Source: JAPUDQ01 sp049291395 (GTDB lineage: Bacteria; Patescibacteriota; Saccharimonadia; Saccharimonadales; Saccharimonadaceae). From it: a stretch of 21,985 nt of DNA. This document shows, piece by piece, positions 20,471 to 21,985 of the stretch. Numbering within the stretch: the first letter of the stretch is position 1; the number at the start of each line of letters is the position of its first letter. Location of the stretch: contig JBATPJ010000051.1 of the NCBI GenBank assembly GCA_049291395.1, positions 1 to 21,985 on the forward strand, given 5' to 3'. Under the pieces are notes generated by a model that saw nothing but the letters and a program-made list of their open reading frames with translations, made no database searches and was not told the origin of the DNA. Position numbers and translations under genes: made by a program.

Positions 20471-21259
20471 ATGCGTAAGTACGAGCCAAAGACGAGATAT
20501 AAATTTTCTAAGAACCGAGTATTGTTATTGCTTTGGACTATGAAGTATCGGTTTGTTAGTAGTGATATTTTGGCAGTTTGTTTAAATAAGGATAGATCAA
20601 CTATCTACGAACGATTAAACGTATTGGTCGAGCAAGGTTATGTAGCTAAGTTATACGATAAAACATATCGCTTTAAGCAAAGACCAGTTATTTATTATTT
20701 AGCTCCGGCCGGTATACGTTACTTAAAGACAGCCGGCTATGAGCGGACGCAGCTGCATTACAAGAACAAAGACTTTACCGACGAGCAGATCGACGAACAG
20801 TTATTGCTCGGTGAGATAGCAAGAGCCATTAGGAAGCCGTATGGCGATAACTTTTCCCTTTATACCAAATACCAACTCGGCGCCGATGATTTTTACCTGT
20901 CACCGCCACCGTATGCCAAGCTAATTGGTAAAAAGAACACAATCCCCGATTACTTCATTGAATATTTTCCACCGTACTACGAGAGTTGGAAGATACGCAA
21001 ACGAGTAAACCAACACGACACGTACGCCGATGAGCATGATGACGTGACCCACCCACACCTTTTACTGGTTTGCGGCAACAACAGTACGCAAAAACGAGTG
21101 GTGCGACTAACGGCCAATATGCTGCCAGACTTTGAGATATTCACGACGACAACCGAGCGGCTACTGACTGGTGACAAAAAAGTATGGCTCAAGCCGTACG
21201 AGGTGGACTGGGATAACCCGTTAGCGTTTCATAGTCTGCCTCTGAAGTTTGAAGAATAA
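20471..21259 (+). CDS. Replication-relaxation family protein (winged-helix)
   Basis: 262 residues. The N-terminal winged HTH (RVLLLLWTMKYRFVSSDILA, DRSTIYERLNVLVEQGYVAKLY) and the YYLAPAGIRYL wing are typical of the replication-relaxation family found on plasmids and integrative elements. The rest holds LHYKNKDFTDEQIDEQLLLGEI and a C-terminal alpha/beta region with DYFIEYFPPYYE and HLLLVCGNN, resembling a nuclease-like PD-x-E core (IPDYFIEY). It probably acts in replication or maintenance of the element (family-level knowledge; exact role not established). It diverges from the recombinase operon; the 206 bp between hold the operator and an AT-rich promoter region. Confidence 0.8.
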   Translation: MRKYEPKTRYKFSKNRVLLLLWTMKYRFVSSDILAVCLNKDRSTIYERLNVLVEQGYVAKLYDKTYRFKQRPVIYYLAPAGIRYLKTAGYERTQLHYKNKDFTDEQIDEQLLLGEIARAIRKPYGDNFSLYTKYQLGADDFYLSPPPYAKLIGKKNTIPDYFIEYFPPYYESWKIRKRVNQHDTYADEHDDVTHPHLLLVCGNNSTQKRVVRLTANMLPDFEIFTTTTERLLTGDKKVWLKPYEVDWDNPLAFHSLPLKFEE

Positions 21260-21264
21260 CGCGC

Positions 21265-21298
21265 TAAACGTACATCCGTGCTACCGTGCTTGGATGTG
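21265..21298. terminator. Imperfect hairpin between convergent genes
   Basis: ACATCC / GGATGT arms (about 21272-21297) around GTGCTACCGTGCTT. Weak, no T tract. It separates the replication-relaxation gene from the convergent DUF4143 gene. Confidence 0.3.
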
Positions 21299-21985
21299 GC
21301 TAGATAGCAAACCTTCGAAAAGCCAGATTTGTGATAGCGGAATATTTTGCAGGCCATTGTTAAACTCCAAGTCTTTCATGGAGAATCGGATCGATAGCCT
21401 CGGGCTGTATTTTTCTCTGTATACCCGTAAGCTCTTGGCCTTCACATTCTCGCCACTCTTAACCTCTATGGGTATGATCGAGCCGCTTATTTGTGTTACA
21501 AAATCAACTTCGCTTTGCGCGCCAGACGTCCAGTAGTACATTGGGTAGGCTGCAAGCTGCTGCAAGACAAATTGCTCCACAAACATGCCGTTAAATTGAC
21601 TAAATAAGTCATCCGAGCCGACTAAGTCACCTGATGACAATCCTGAAAGCACACGTAGCAGCCCAATATCTAGCAGATAAAGCTTAAATGCCTGTAGGTC
21701 CTTGTACGCCGATAGCGGTAGCTTATCACCTGCGCTGACGTTGTGAACCTTGCGTACAAGCCCGGCATCCACCAGCCACGCAATGGCCATTTCATATTCT
21801 CTTGCGCGAGCACCCGGGCGAGCAACGCCATATACAAAGCGCCGATTTTCTTTTGCAAATTGGGACGGGATACTTTGCCATACTAAATTCATTCTTTCTG
21901 ATTGCATGGGATCGGTGTGTTTACTAAAGTCGTTTTTATAGGAACTAATAATTGCGCCAAGGACTTCGTCGACGGTGTTCATATC
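21281..21985 (-). CDS. DUF4143-type ATP-binding protein, C-terminal part
   Basis: About 234 residues remain and the frame is open at the right edge, so the N-terminal AAA (AAA_14) ATPase part lies outside. Seen: VDEVLGAIISSYKNDFSKH, a small winged domain YEMAIAWLVDAGLVRKVHNV, KLYLLDIGLLRVLSGL, and the DUF4143 hallmark FNGMFVEQFVLQQLAAYPMYYWTSGAQSEVDFV with IIPIEVKSGENVKAKSLR. The latter matches the PD-(D/E)xK-like core (E in EVDF, E-x-K in EVK). These proteins are common in mobile elements and CPR genomes; their function is unsettled. It converges with the replication-relaxation gene, leaving 21 bp. Confidence 0.85.
   Translation of the reverse strand, partial: DMNTVDEVLGAIISSYKNDFSKHTDPMQSERMNLVWQSIPSQFAKENRRFVYGVARPGARAREYEMAIAWLVDAGLVRKVHNVSAGDKLPLSAYKDLQAFKLYLLDIGLLRVLSGLSSGDLVGSDDLFSQFNGMFVEQFVLQQLAAYPMYYWTSGAQSEVDFVTQISGSIIPIEVKSGENVKAKSLRVYREKYSPRLSIRFSMKDLEFNNGLQNIPLSQIWLFEGLLSSHIQAR

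Larger units (their letters stand above)
18398..21985. mobile_element. Left part of an element integrated at tRNA-Lys(CUU)
   Basis: From the tRNA-Lys 3' end rightward: serine recombinase, small helper protein, replication-relaxation family gene and a DUF4143-type gene, in DNA that is more AT-rich than the mur region. No second copy of the tRNA 3' end occurs to the right edge, so the element must extend beyond 21985. The boundaries are inference from the recombinase/tRNA overlap. Confidence 0.65.

Noticed and set aside
1..21985. CRISPR array or recoded UGA (Gracilibacteria/Absconditabacteria code)
   Set aside because: No regularly spaced identical repeats were found. UGA ends genes at natural protein ends (for example 589), and none of the conserved enzymes contains an internal UGA.

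Overview
The window looks like a chromosomal segment of a Candidatus Saccharibacteria (TM7, Patescibacteria) genome. The pointers are small compact genes and a peptidoglycan set that includes a MurT-type ligase start, a MurA with an N-terminal XRE helix-turn-helix, and MurB. There are also a two-TM membrane-anchored Clp ATPase, a single sortase, single-copy tRNAs with encoded CCA, UGA behaving as a normal stop, and many genes whose ATG lies 6-9 nt after a -10 box (leaderless transcripts). The assignment rests on recognised proteins and style, not on a database search.

Layout. 1-2964: start of murT (minus), then a small membrane protein translationally coupled to a membrane-anchored double-AAA+ Clp-like ATPase. 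2985-5503: tRNA-Gly(UCC), two minus-strand exported or membrane-associated hypotheticals, an ATP-grasp enzyme, a tRNA-Arg(UCU) pseudogene and the intact gene, and a 28-aa basic protein. 5617-8574: a four-TM protein, a cohesin-domain surface protein broken by two compensating frameshifts, tRNA-His and a sortase. 8560-12677: murA (minus), glyA (plus), murB (minus) and tRNA-Arg(UCG). 12678-16099: GNAT protein, a decayed 5' copy of a DUF2164 gene, a PGDYG-like gene, the intact DUF2164 gene, an MFS-like transporter, and a tandemly duplicated promoter/5' end in front of tRNA-Arg(CCG). 16205-17967: a GC-richer orphan gene with a structured leader, a leucine-rich-repeat protein and a TM protein. 18205-21985: a tRNA-Lys pseudo-copy, tRNA-Lys(CUU), and the edge of an integrated element (large serine recombinase whose 3' end runs into the tRNA, a small co-transcribed protein, a replication-relaxation family protein, a DUF4143-type protein cut by the window edge).

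How the genes work together. Cell-wall synthesis and surface display dominate the core part: MurT amidates lipid II with GatD, MurA and MurB make UDP-MurNAc, and the sortase and cohesin-type protein belong to the envelope. Six tRNA genes lie between these blocks and serve as punctuation and recombination hot spots.

The most unusual signal is structural. Four loci (three tRNA genes and the DUF2164 gene) carry an upstream partial copy of their own 5' end followed by new sequence and then the intact gene. Other tRNA-derived debris lies near tRNA-Arg(UCG). Three of the six tRNA genes also have a terminator hairpin whose left arm includes the encoded CCA end of the tRNA. No CRISPR array, rRNA or IS transposase was seen.
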